A stretch of DNA of 64,000 nt, from positions 1 through 64,000 of the forward strand of contig CACYQT010000001.1 in NCBI GenBank assembly GCA_902776645.1, read 5' to 3'. A program made the translations under genes and the position numbers. Numbering within the stretch: the first letter of the stretch is position 1; each line of letters starts with the position of its first letter. This document shows positions 48,858-57,947 of this stretch, one piece after another. The stretch is from an uncultured bacterium (lineage in GTDB: Bacteria; Verrucomicrobiota; Lentisphaeria; Oligosphaerales; Oligosphaeraceae). A model generated the notes under the pieces. That model saw only the letters and a list, made by a program, of their open reading frames with translations, ran no database searches and was not told the origin of the DNA.

Positions 48858-51113
48858 TTAATTCGGTTTGACGACGATATCCTTTGGGCCAGGAGCGAAT
48901 CGGCGGGTTCCGGCGGGGCGGTGGGATTTCGGCCATCGGGCGCGGAAGAATCCCATGCCGCTAGTTCCGACAACGACCGTTTCGGGATCGAACGGATCGA
49001 AAGCGCATGCTGTAAGTCGTAGAATGGGAAGACCATCGTTGGCGGGCGACCAGCTTGCGCCGTCATCGACGCTGATCCAGATGCCATGGCCGGTGGCGCG
49101 GTCGTAGTAGGGATCATCGGCGGTGACTAGCAGCAGACGCGTCGGATCAGAGGGATCGGCGTTGCATTCAAAGGCGTGGGATTCATCGAGCAGACGCGTC
49201 CAACGGCTTTCGGCAGGATTGTAGCGCCAAAGGCCAGTGCGGCCACGGCGCCATTGGCAAAGCAGGACGCGACCACGGGCGTCGCAATTGATGCAGCTGC
49301 GAGTGTCATCGCTCTCAAAACCAATGTTTTGGAAAGATTTGCCGTCATCGGTGACGAGCACGCCTTTGCGAGTGCGGATGTAAAAGCGTCCGATTTTCGA
49401 TGGATCTGCGGCGATTTGGCTAGCTCCCTCAATATCAGGAACATGCGTCCAATTGTTGCCGCCGTTTTCGGTTGCGATGAGGCTGCCTTTGAGGACGGCC
49501 CACGCGTGACGACCGTCCTCAGGATGGACGTAAATGCCGCCGTAGCTGCCTGAACCGTTCCAGCCGATGTTTGGAAGACCATGCGCCACACCGGAAAGCG
49601 TCTTCCAAGTGGCGCCGAAATCAGCGCTGTGCTGAATGCCGTTCTGCCCGCCATTCTGGCCGGTGGTAATGTAGATATGGCCGTCACGGCTGAATCCAAC
49701 CGACTGGCCGCCGAGCCATGGACTCGTCTGGCCCATGGTGTAACGCCATGAATAGAGGCCATCATCGGATATCCAGCCACGACCGGCATCCATCGCGAGA
49801 GCGACGGACTGCCCTTTTCGCCAAGGATTGAAGGCGAAATCTTTACTGCACCAGCCGTTCCAGCCTCGGCCGCGCCAGCAGTCGGGGCGGGCGGGTATGG
49901 GGCGGTAGGCCGTGACGTCCTCCCATGTGGCGCCTCCGTCGCGGGTACGCAGGATATATTCGGAATTAAAGCCATAGACAATGCCCGAAGCGCTTTCTGC
50001 TGCAACGAGCCGCAGGGAAAGTCCGGCAAACGTGGCGGTTTCAACGCGGAAGGCTCCAGTTTTACCGACATTGCCGCGCATTGCGACGGGGCGCCAGTTC
50101 TTGCCGCCGTCAGTGCTCTTAAAGACGACGTTGTGATTCCACGACTGGTCGCAGACATAGAGTTCGTCCGGGGCGGCAGGGGAGATTGCGACGTCATCGT
50201 ATCTGGAGGCGCGGTTCTGGTCGTTGTTGTGACATTTATCGAGACCGTTCTCGGAAGAGACAAATGTGACGCCGCTGTCGGTGCTTTTGAAAATACCGCC
50301 GGGGATGCGCGTCTTGCCGTCGGCGGTGAGGGATGAACCTGTCGCTACCCAAACGATTTTCGGATCTTTTGGGTGGACGGTGACGCTTGTGACCGGCCCG
50401 ACGAGACCGTCGGCGATATGGCGACGCCACGTCCTGCCGCCGTCCGGGCTCTGCCACCATCCGATCTTGTCGGCGACGATATGGAGGATGCCGTCAGGGC
50501 TGAAAAAGGCGCGCGTGATATTGGCTCCCTTAAGAGCTTCATGGACGAAACCGTCGCTGGTCAGCGTCCCCAGACGCCGCCAGGAGGCGCCATTGTCCAC
50601 GCTTTCCCAAATACTACCGAAAATGTCACATTGTGTCCAGTGGCGCGAGGAGCCGCCGAAGGCGAGAAGGCGTTCGGAATTCGCAGGATCGAAAAGGACG
50701 GTCTCGATAACGGCGGTGTAACGACTGGAGGCGGAGGGGGGCATGCCGTTGCGACGTTCCTGCCAGGTGCGGCCGCCATCGACGCTGCGCAATGGTCCTG
50801 AACAGGATCCGAACCAGATTTCGCCTTGCCGTCCAGGCCGGAAGGTAGGAGTACACATTTCATAGCAGGGAAGGCCCTGGCAGGGTGTCCATGAGTCGCC
50901 TCCGTCAAAGGAGACGGCGGCGCCGAGCATGTCTCCGCCAGCGACGATGTGACGTACGTCATTTGGATCGATGGCGAGCGAAACGATCCTGCCGCCACCG
51001 CCTGGTTCATGGAGCGGTTCCCAGCGGAGGGCTGGGGGCTCCTCCGCATGGGCCGCAAACAGGAAGAGCGCGGCGCAAACGGGAAGCAGCTGCAGAAAGG
51101 AATGGACGTTCAT
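48858..51113 (-). CDS. Secreted Asp-box (BNR) beta-propeller protein, GH74/sialidase-like
   Basis: 751 residues. Signal peptide 1-23 (MNVHSFLQLLPVCAALFLFA). About ten Asp-box repeats S-x-D-x-G-x-T-W occur, for example SFDGGDSWTP, SVDGGRTWQE, SPDGGRTWRR, STDGGKNWRP, TRDGGATWED and SVDDGASWSP. They indicate two seven-bladed propellers as in GH74 xyloglucanases, or photosynthesis-factor Ycf48-like proteins. Which catalytic residues are present cannot be judged here. It is upstream of the enolase-superfamily gene on the same strand and probably acts on a plant or host glycan outside the cell. Confidence 0.85.
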   Translation of the reverse strand: MNVHSFLQLLPVCAALFLFAAHAEEPPALRWEPLHEPGGGGRIVSLAIDPNDVRHIVAGGDMLGAAVSFDGGDSWTPCQGLPCYEMCTPTFRPGRQGEIWFGSCSGPLRSVDGGRTWQERRNGMPPSASSRYTAVIETVLFDPANSERLLAFGGSSRHWTQCDIFGSIWESVDNGASWRRLGTLTSDGFVHEALKGANITRAFFSPDGILHIVADKIGWWQSPDGGRTWRRHIADGLVGPVTSVTVHPKDPKIVWVATGSSLTADGKTRIPGGIFKSTDSGVTFVSSENGLDKCHNNDQNRASRYDDVAISPAAPDELYVCDQSWNHNVVFKSTDGGKNWRPVAMRGNVGKTGAFRVETATFAGLSLRLVAAESASGIVYGFNSEYILRTRDGGATWEDVTAYRPIPARPDCWRGRGWNGWCSKDFAFNPWRKGQSVALAMDAGRGWISDDGLYSWRYTMGQTSPWLGGQSVGFSRDGHIYITTGQNGGQNGIQHSADFGATWKTLSGVAHGLPNIGWNGSGSYGGIYVHPEDGRHAWAVLKGSLIATENGGNNWTHVPDIEGASQIAADPSKIGRFYIRTRKGVLVTDDGKSFQNIGFESDDTRSCINCDARGRVLLCQWRRGRTGLWRYNPAESRWTRLLDESHAFECNADPSDPTRLLLVTADDPYYDRATGHGIWISVDDGASWSPANDGLPILRLTACAFDPFDPETVVVGTSGMGFFRARWPKSHRPAGTRRFAPGPKDIVVKPN

Positions 51114-51177
51114 AGGAGAGGGCTTGGAAGAAAAAAAGGAACGGGCGATTCAGAGTTTCGGAAATGATATCTGTTTG

Positions 51178-51624
51178 TTATTCAATGATTTCCGCCAGTT
51201 TGTCGAGGGCGGGGATCATGGATTGCAGGCAGTTTTCATAGTCCTTCAGGCTGCCTTTGGCGGGTTCCGCGATGGGCATGTCCTCCTTGAGGACGGCGCT
51301 GAGCGGACGGCATTTGCCGATGGCGGAGGGGAATTTGCCTTCGATGATCTCCTGCTGGCGGTCCGTCATGCAGATAATGAGCTCCGCGGCGCGGACGAGT
51401 TTCGGAAGGAGCAGGACGGCGCCGATGGCCAGCGGCGTCAATCCATGGTTCGAGAGGACCTGCCGTGTCTCCTGGTAGAGCGAGTCGCCGCGATGGACGG
51501 TGATCCCCGCCGAGGCGACTTCAATGTCCTGAATGCCGCGTTGCTTCACGACGGACGCGAAATAGGCGGCCGCCATCGGGCTTCTGCTGCGGTTCGTGCC
51601 GCAAACGAATAGAATCAGACGCAT
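51178..51624 (-). CDS. Low-molecular-weight protein-tyrosine phosphatase-like protein
   Basis: 148 residues; ATG at 51624 has a GGAG site. The phosphate loop is ILFVCGTNRSRSPMAAAYF, C-x5-R-S as required. The usual general-acid motif DP is replaced by EP in MPIAEPAKGSLKDYENC, where most relatives have (I/V)PDP. LMW-PTPs dephosphorylate tyrosine kinases of exopolysaccharide export or act as arsenate reductases; the missing Asp makes the activity uncertain. It lies between the Asp-box gene and the divergent ABC module. Confidence 0.88.
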   Translation of the reverse strand: MRLILFVCGTNRSRSPMAAAYFASVVKQRGIQDIEVASAGITVHRGDSLYQETRQVLSNHGLTPLAIGAVLLLPKLVRAAELIICMTDRQQEIIEGKFPSAIGKCRPLSAVLKEDMPIAEPAKGSLKDYENCLQSMIPALDKLAEIIE

Positions 51625-51774
51625 AGATTTTCTCCATTTAGGGTTGTCATACCTTATAAAAATAAACTTTCTTTCCAAAAACTCCAGTCATCTGTTTGTA
51701 TTTTGGCAAATGTTGAGTTATTTTGACAATTTACGAAAAAACCCAGACATACCCTCTTTGTGTGTTTATCGATT

Positions 51775-52530
51775 ATGGCAGAAACGACTGACATCTATAA
51801 AGACATCGTCGTCCGTGTCTTGGACGTCAAACGATACTACGGTTCGGGCGAGGCCGTCACCAAGGCGCTGGACGGTATCTCGCTGGATATCTACCGTGGG
51901 GAATATCTATCCATCATGGGGCCTTCCGGATCCGGCAAGAGCACCCTCTTCAATATGATCGGCGGCATCGATTCGCCGACGGAGGGCATGGTGTTCATGG
52001 ACGAAATCGACCTCGCCCAGCTGGACTCCTACGAACTCGCGTGGATGCGCTGCCACAAGATCGGCTATATCTTCCAGTCCTACAACATCTTACCTGTTCT
52101 GACGGCGTTGGAGAACGTCACCCTTCCGATGATTTTCGCGGGCATGAGCGCGGACGACGCGCGTGAGAAGGCCGCGAAGATCCTGACGAAGGTCGGTCTC
52201 GGCAAACGCTTGTTCCACAGGCCTTTCGAACTTTCCGGCGGCCAGCAGCAGCGCGTCGCCGTGGCCCGCGCCATCGCCAACGATCCCGTCATCATCCTAG
52301 CGGACGAACCGACGGCCAACTTGGACGTGCAGACCGGCAAGGAGATGATCGAACTGCTGAAGGAGCTGAAGGAATCCGACGGCGTGACCGTCATCGCGGC
52401 GACGCATGACATGAAGATGCTGGACGCGTCGGACCGCATCCTGTGGATCCGCGACGGAAAGGTCGACCGGCTGGAGAAGCGCGAAAACGTCGACATCAAG
52501 GTCGGCCACATCGCGGGAGAGCATGTCTGA
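51775..52530 (+). CDS. ABC transporter ATPase, LolD/MacB type
   Basis: 251 residues. Walker A GPSGSGKSTLFNMIGG, Q-loop IGYIFQSYNILPVL, signature LSGGQQQRVAVARAI, Walker B VIILADEPTANLD, H-loop VIAATHDMKML. It matches the ATPases that partner FtsX/MacB permeases (mechanotransmission, not classic import). The stop overlaps the next start (TGATG). With the second, incomplete ATPase at 63677 it brackets the module. The ATG at 51775 follows a TTGACA at 51723-51728; a good -10 is not evident. Confidence 0.96.
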   Translation: MAETTDIYKDIVVRVLDVKRYYGSGEAVTKALDGISLDIYRGEYLSIMGPSGSGKSTLFNMIGGIDSPTEGMVFMDEIDLAQLDSYELAWMRCHKIGYIFQSYNILPVLTALENVTLPMIFAGMSADDAREKAAKILTKVGLGKRLFHRPFELSGGQQQRVAVARAIANDPVIILADEPTANLDVQTGKEMIELLKELKESDGVTVIAATHDMKMLDASDRILWIRDGKVDRLEKRENVDIKVGHIAGEHV

Positions 52531-52922
52531 TGCTGTGGGATTTTCTGGGCGGTTTCGGAAAAAAGGAGACGGTCGTGCGTCCGTCAGTCAACGTCATGGA
52601 GGCGTTGCAGAGCATACCGGCCCTGAATCCGAACGTGACCTTTGAGGAGGATCGCGACGGACGGACGGTGGTGTGCGTTCCCGTGCAGCGCCGCAAAGGC
52701 TTCTGGGGACGCTTCCAGATGCCTGTGTCGACGCATCGGATCCGTCTGGACGAGATCGGGGCGTTCGTCGTGTCGCAAATCAATGGAGAGAGGACGGTGC
52801 AGGAACTGATAGACGCGTTCGCGGGCAAATACCGTGTCGGCGGCCGAGAGGCGAAGCTGTGCATGGCGGATTTTCTGAAATCGCTTGCCGGGCGGAACGT
52901 CATTTCAATTGGTATAAAATAA
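52530..52922 (+). CDS. PqqD-like small winged-helix protein
   Basis: 130 residues. Residues about 70-125 match the PqqD fold: THRIRLDEIGAFVVSQINGE, RTVQELIDAFAGKY and AKLCMADFLKSLAGRNVI. The N-terminus (MLWDFLGGFGKKETVV) is extra. PqqD domains bind peptide leaders in RiPP pathways; stand-alone members also occur with ABC transporters. It overlaps the ATPase stop codon and precedes the giant permease by 32 bases, so the three are one operon. No RiPP precursor or radical SAM partner is visible nearby. Confidence 0.82.
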   Translation: MLWDFLGGFGKKETVVRPSVNVMEALQSIPALNPNVTFEEDRDGRTVVCVPVQRRKGFWGRFQMPVSTHRIRLDEIGAFVVSQINGERTVQELIDAFAGKYRVGGREAKLCMADFLKSLAGRNVISIGIK

Positions 52923-52954
52923 AACATTAACATAATCAACAGTCACGGATTCTC

Positions 52955-55900
52955 ATGGATCATCGGAATCGTTTTTGGAAAAAATGGTCAGTCGTGTTGC
53001 TGACATGTCTTCTGCTGCCGACGGCATGGGCGCAGGGCGATTGGAAAGCCATATTCGAAGGAACGGGCAGCAGGCAGGCGGGTTCTGTGGGCAACTTGTT
53101 GCTGGAGAAGCGCATAGAGAATCTGTTCGCGAAGAGCGGCCTGGAGCATGGCGAGATGAAATTCACGGCGCCGTGCATCATCCCCGGCGAGACCAGCGTG
53201 ACGCTCAACGGCCGGAAAATAGCCCTTTACCCATTGCAGCCGAGCGCTTTCCGTCCTGGAAACTTCTTGGAGAAATCCTTTGACGCGCCGTTGGTCTATG
53301 TCGGAAACGGCGATGAAAACGCGCTGAAAGCCATCGAAGGGACGGAGCTTGACGGCGCGATCGCCGTCATGGAGTTCGCCAGCGGCTTGGAATGGCAGCG
53401 GCTGCTGCGCTTCGGCGTCATCGGCTTCATTTTCATTGAAGAGGACGAGCCCGCCTACAGCGACGCGACGGCGAAAGTGACGGGCACGGAAGTCCGCCTG
53501 CCGCGCTTCCTGGCCGGCATGGATGACGGCAAGTATTTGCGCGACACATTGATAAAAGGTTCCGTGAAGGCGCATGTCGATGCGCAGCCGACGAAATGGA
53601 AGAACGAGACATTGCGGAACTTGTGGGTTGTCGTGCCCGGCTCGAATCCGGAATATGAAAACGAACTGGCGCTGGTCGTGGCGCCGATGGACGCGAATTC
53701 CATCGTTCCGGGCCAGTCATGGGGCGGGCAGAACGCGGCGAATCTGGCGTTGATGCTGTCCATGTTCGAAGAGTACAAAAAGAACCGTCCGGAGCGCGGC
53801 GTCGTGTTCTGCGCCGTCAACGCCCATTCACGCAACATGCTGGGCGAACGCATCTTGGCGTGGAATCTCCTGGCGCCCCGCACGCAGGTCGAACGGCTTC
53901 TGGACACGATCAACGGCGATTTGCGGCAGGAGAAGATGCTGCTGTCCCACTACGAGCCGATCCAGAAGAATCTGAAATACGCGCGCGGCAGCGCGGAGTT
54001 CAAATCCGCCGAAGCGGCGCTGATCCGTCTGCGCGATCTGATGGATTCCACGACGGGCAAGAACTTTACGGTGAAGGAGCCGGTCGTCGATCTTTCCCGC
54101 CGCGAAGTGAACAAACTGAAGGCGGAACAGCTTCATTTGAGCCGTCGTGAAGATTTGACGGCGGAGCAGATCCAGTCGGAGACGAAGCGGCTGGAAGCGG
54201 AGCGGACGGACTACGTCGACGTGCTGACGCTGTTCAACAAGGTCGGTGTCCGCACATCGTTGAGCGACCTTAACGACAAGCAGCTGAACATCTTGCAGGA
54301 ATATGTGGATGAAATCGTCGCGACGCGGCAACTTTGGTCAAAGCTGAACCAGCAGACAATCGACACGGTCATCCAGAACAACGAAATCCGCTCGTTGCTT
54401 GGCAAGCGGCAGGTGAAGTTCGTGGTGGAACTGGAACTGACGTTCCAAAGCGGCCAGATCGGTTTCTCCGCCGATGACTTCAAATGCGCGGACCGCTGGC
54501 AGCACCGTTTCGGCATCAACACGGCGGAGGCGGCAGAAAGCCTTGTGAAGCAAGGCGTTGTGCCGAATGGCATCCGTTTTATCGACGCGCTGACGCGGCA
54601 GGGCGGCTTGGCGGAAGGCCATTTTTTCCCGAAACTGACGGAAAACGTCGCCGTCTTCCAGGCCTCCGGGCCGACGCCCGCCTTCGCGCTGCGCAACGTC
54701 TTCACGGACTACGGCCGTCTGTTCCTGACGTCCGACAAATTGGAGAAACTGGACGCATCCATCGTCAAGGCCTCCTTCGAATATGTCCCCAAACTGATGC
54801 GCGCCACGCTGGCGGTTCCCATGCTGACGAGCACGTCCGAAATGAAACCGCCGACCACGAAGGCGAACACATGGCAGCCCATGTGGGGCACGCAGGTCAA
54901 GGCGTTCAAATTCGACGAATTCTCCGCGACGGTTCTGCCGCAGCTGCCCGTTCCAGGAGCGGCGTTAGTGATTCATAATCCGATGGATCTGGCAAAACCT
55001 GTTGCTTCTGGAGACGTCATGACAGGCTACATGGCGTTGACGGATGAACGCGCCGTCTCTGTCTTCTACGGCATCACGGCCCAGACGCTCTACCCGAACG
55101 CGTTTGAATACGACGACGATTTCACGGTCGTCAAGCAAGTCGTCGACGCGGGCGACGCGGAGGCGAAGATGTCTTCCACCATCAATCGCGGCACGACCGT
55201 CAAGACATTGGCGTTGTTCGACTGCGTGGAATATCCTATATATACAAGGGATAATCCAGCGTCGATTTCCGTTTCGCCGATCACGGAGAACACCTTCTTG
55301 ATTCTGGACGGCCGCCTGAACACGACGCCGAAAAAATTCGGTATGACAGGCGTCGGCAGCACATTCTCCCAAAAGGCGTTTGTGGCGTTCCCCGGCCCTG
55401 TTTCCGCCTTCTTGGAAAAGGACGAAGCCGTCAAAGTCATGACCAGCGAACGCATCCTTGCGTTGAACGCCAGTGACGAAAGCCCCGAAGGCGATGGTTT
55501 CAAGATTTCGCAAGGTATTGGAAAAGACTTCTTTGCGACGGCGACGGGCGATATGTCCATTCTGAACCATGTCCGCGACCATCGTCTGGCCGGCACGTCG
55601 GACGCGTTGGCGAAGATCTTCATGGAACGCGGCGACGAATCCATCAAGCAGATGAAAGCCGCCCGCGAAAAGAAAGACTGGCTCGGTTATCTGAAGAGCC
55701 TGCACGAAGCGGTCGGCGCCCACGGCAAGGCCTACAAACGCATGGCGGCGATCACGAACGACATGCTGAAGGCCGTCGTCTTCTATCTGGCGCTGATGCT
55801 GCCGTTCTGCTTCTTTGCGGAGAAGCTGATGTTCAAGTTCAAGAAAATCGAGCAGGAGATGGTGGCGTTCTGCCTGTTCTTCGCGTTCACGTTCATCGTG

Positions 55901-57886
55901 TTCCGCAACATCCATCCCGCGTTCCGCGTGGCGCAGGCCCCCGAGGCGATTTTCATCGCGTTCGTCATGGGCGGTCTGGGCGCGTTCGTCATCAAGATCC
56001 TGCACGGCCGTTTCGAAGGCGAAATGACGTTGCTCTTCCGGACGCAAACGGCCATGGACAGCGGCGAAGTCGGTTTCTCGACGGTCGGCCAGTCCGCCAT
56101 GCTGATCGGCGTCAACAACATGAAGCGCCGCCGCATCCGCACGGCGCTGACAACGGCGACGGTCGTTCTCGTGACGTTCACGATGCTGGCCTTCACGTCC
56201 ATCACGAAGAACCTCTCCCCGACCATCATCACGCGCTCGAAAAACGCGACGTACACGGGACTTATGTATCATTGGCCCGGAAACTCGCGCATGGACGAGG
56301 CGACGCTCCGCACACTGAAGGAGATCTTCAACGGCCGCGCCGAACTGTCCATCCGCCGCTGGCTGATTCCGACCAAACTGCCGGACGGCGGCACCCTCCC
56401 CTTCCGCATCTCCGCCTCCAACGGCGCGGACGCGAACATCGACGCGATTCTCGGCCTGCCCGCCATCGAAGATGGCTTCATCGGCCCGATTCCCATGAAG
56501 CACGGGCGGTTCTTCTCATCGGACGACGCGGACGAAATGCTGCTGCCCGAATCGCTGTCCAAAGCCCTTGGTCTGACGACGGAAACCTTTGACAAGGCGA
56601 CCATTATGTATGAAGGCCGCCAATACAAGATTGTCGGATTGCTGTCCGACGCGGACTTCCTGCAGTTCCGCGACATCAACCAGCATCCGCTGATTCCCAT
56701 TAAGAATCTCATCCAGCAGGGCGGCGGCGACACGGGAGCCGACGCGTTGGTGGCCATGGCGGCCGGCAATGAAGAGAATGTGGACGACGGCGTGTTCTAC
56801 ACGGACATGGCCTCGCTGGTCGTCATGCCCGTCGAGACGGCGCGGAAGATCGGCGCGCAGCCGTACAGCGTTTCCGCGAAGCTGAACGAAGGCGTGACGC
56901 TGTGGTCGATGGTCGACGAACTGCTGACGATCACGAACGCCTCCAAGTTCTTCATCTCCTCCACGGAGCCGTTCCGCATCGCGGACGGCAAGCGTGACAC
57001 GGAGGCGGGCGTCTACTACGTCGGCGAAGGCTACCGCACATCCATCGGCGGTCTGGCGTTTCTGATCATCCCGCTGCTGATTTCCAGTACCATTATTTTA
57101 AACACGATGCTCGGCTCCGTCTTCGAACGGAAAGCGGAGATCGCCATCTACAACGCCGTGGGACTGAACCCGATGCACATCGGCATGTTCTTCCTGGCGG
57201 AGGCGTTCGTGTACAGCGTCATCGGTTCCGTCGGCGGCTATCTGATCGGGCAGGTCACCAGCATCCTGCTGACGCGGACGGGCTGGATCAAGAGCATCAA
57301 TTTGAACTTCTCGTCGCTGTCGGTCGTCTATGTCATCATGTTCACGATCGCCGTCGTCTTGCTTTCGACGATCTATCCGTCGATGGTGGCGACGCGTGCG
57401 GCGGTTCCTTCCGGAAAGCGCAAGTGGTCGCTGCCCCAGCATGACGGCAAGCGGATGCCGGTCGTGTTCCCGTTCATCTACGAACAGGAACTGATCTACG
57501 GCATCAACGGCTATCTGGCGGACTACTTCGGCCGCTTCACGGAAGCGTCCTTCGGCGATTTGATCGCGAAGCTGGAGGGCGTGAAGAAAACCGCCGATGA
57601 AGCAGGCCGCGAAGTGCTTGTCATGACGTACAATGTGGCGTTGGCGCCGTTCGATTTGGGCGTCACGGAACGCCTTGATTTCACGACGAAATACGATGAA
57701 AAAGTCCAGGCCTACCGCCTGGTCATGATGAATACCCGCATGTCCGGACAGGACACCAACTGGACGGCGACGAACATGCCGTTCCTGGAGAAATTGCGGA
57801 CGTATCTCATGTACTGGCGCAATCTTACGCCCGCCGAACACGCGGATTTCGCGAAGAGCGGCAAGGCCATGTTCAACGGAAAATGA
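52955..57886 (+). CDS. Giant fusion: PA/M28-peptidase-like ectodomain plus FtsX-type ABC permease
   Basis: 1643 residues. Signal or anchor 1-27 (RFWKKWSVVLLTCLLLPTAWA). A PA-like domain (about 100-215, KAIEGTELDGAIAVMEFASG) and an M28-like fold (about 220-330, LALVVAPMDANSIVPGQSWG, RGVVFCAVNAHSRN) follow, but the zinc-binding His/Asp are replaced. A helical segment (about 370-460) and a beta-rich region come next. Membrane helices begin at about 936; FtsX core segments are at 1048-1085 and 1365-1480 (FERKAEIAIYNAVGLNPMHI). A cytoplasmic tail of about 165 residues ends it. It should work with the ATPase at 51775. Confidence 0.85.
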   Translation: MDHRNRFWKKWSVVLLTCLLLPTAWAQGDWKAIFEGTGSRQAGSVGNLLLEKRIENLFAKSGLEHGEMKFTAPCIIPGETSVTLNGRKIALYPLQPSAFRPGNFLEKSFDAPLVYVGNGDENALKAIEGTELDGAIAVMEFASGLEWQRLLRFGVIGFIFIEEDEPAYSDATAKVTGTEVRLPRFLAGMDDGKYLRDTLIKGSVKAHVDAQPTKWKNETLRNLWVVVPGSNPEYENELALVVAPMDANSIVPGQSWGGQNAANLALMLSMFEEYKKNRPERGVVFCAVNAHSRNMLGERILAWNLLAPRTQVERLLDTINGDLRQEKMLLSHYEPIQKNLKYARGSAEFKSAEAALIRLRDLMDSTTGKNFTVKEPVVDLSRREVNKLKAEQLHLSRREDLTAEQIQSETKRLEAERTDYVDVLTLFNKVGVRTSLSDLNDKQLNILQEYVDEIVATRQLWSKLNQQTIDTVIQNNEIRSLLGKRQVKFVVELELTFQSGQIGFSADDFKCADRWQHRFGINTAEAAESLVKQGVVPNGIRFIDALTRQGGLAEGHFFPKLTENVAVFQASGPTPAFALRNVFTDYGRLFLTSDKLEKLDASIVKASFEYVPKLMRATLAVPMLTSTSEMKPPTTKANTWQPMWGTQVKAFKFDEFSATVLPQLPVPGAALVIHNPMDLAKPVASGDVMTGYMALTDERAVSVFYGITAQTLYPNAFEYDDDFTVVKQVVDAGDAEAKMSSTINRGTTVKTLALFDCVEYPIYTRDNPASISVSPITENTFLILDGRLNTTPKKFGMTGVGSTFSQKAFVAFPGPVSAFLEKDEAVKVMTSERILALNASDESPEGDGFKISQGIGKDFFATATGDMSILNHVRDHRLAGTSDALAKIFMERGDESIKQMKAAREKKDWLGYLKSLHEAVGAHGKAYKRMAAITNDMLKAVVFYLALMLPFCFFAEKLMFKFKKIEQEMVAFCLFFAFTFIVFRNIHPAFRVAQAPEAIFIAFVMGGLGAFVIKILHGRFEGEMTLLFRTQTAMDSGEVGFSTVGQSAMLIGVNNMKRRRIRTALTTATVVLVTFTMLAFTSITKNLSPTIITRSKNATYTGLMYHWPGNSRMDEATLRTLKEIFNGRAELSIRRWLIPTKLPDGGTLPFRISASNGADANIDAILGLPAIEDGFIGPIPMKHGRFFSSDDADEMLLPESLSKALGLTTETFDKATIMYEGRQYKIVGLLSDADFLQFRDINQHPLIPIKNLIQQGGGDTGADALVAMAAGNEENVDDGVFYTDMASLVVMPVETARKIGAQPYSVSAKLNEGVTLWSMVDELLTITNASKFFISSTEPFRIADGKRDTEAGVYYVGEGYRTSIGGLAFLIIPLLISSTIILNTMLGSVFERKAEIAIYNAVGLNPMHIGMFFLAEAFVYSVIGSVGGYLIGQVTSILLTRTGWIKSINLNFSSLSVVYVIMFTIAVVLLSTIYPSMVATRAAVPSGKRKWSLPQHDGKRMPVVFPFIYEQELIYGINGYLADYFGRFTEASFGDLIAKLEGVKKTADEAGREVLVMTYNVALAPFDLGVTERLDFTTKYDEKVQAYRLVMMNTRMSGQDTNWTATNMPFLEKLRTYLMYWRNLTPAEHADFAKSGKAMFNGK

Positions 57887-57947
57887 CGCGGAGCTGCGGA
57901 CGAAAGATTTCATGACAATCATCACCAATCAATTGTGACATTTGATT

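Noticed and set aside
51723-51751. Promoter for the ABC module
   Set aside because: TTGACA is perfect, but at 16-18 bp spacing the -10 position reads GACATA or ACATAC, too weak to list as a feature.
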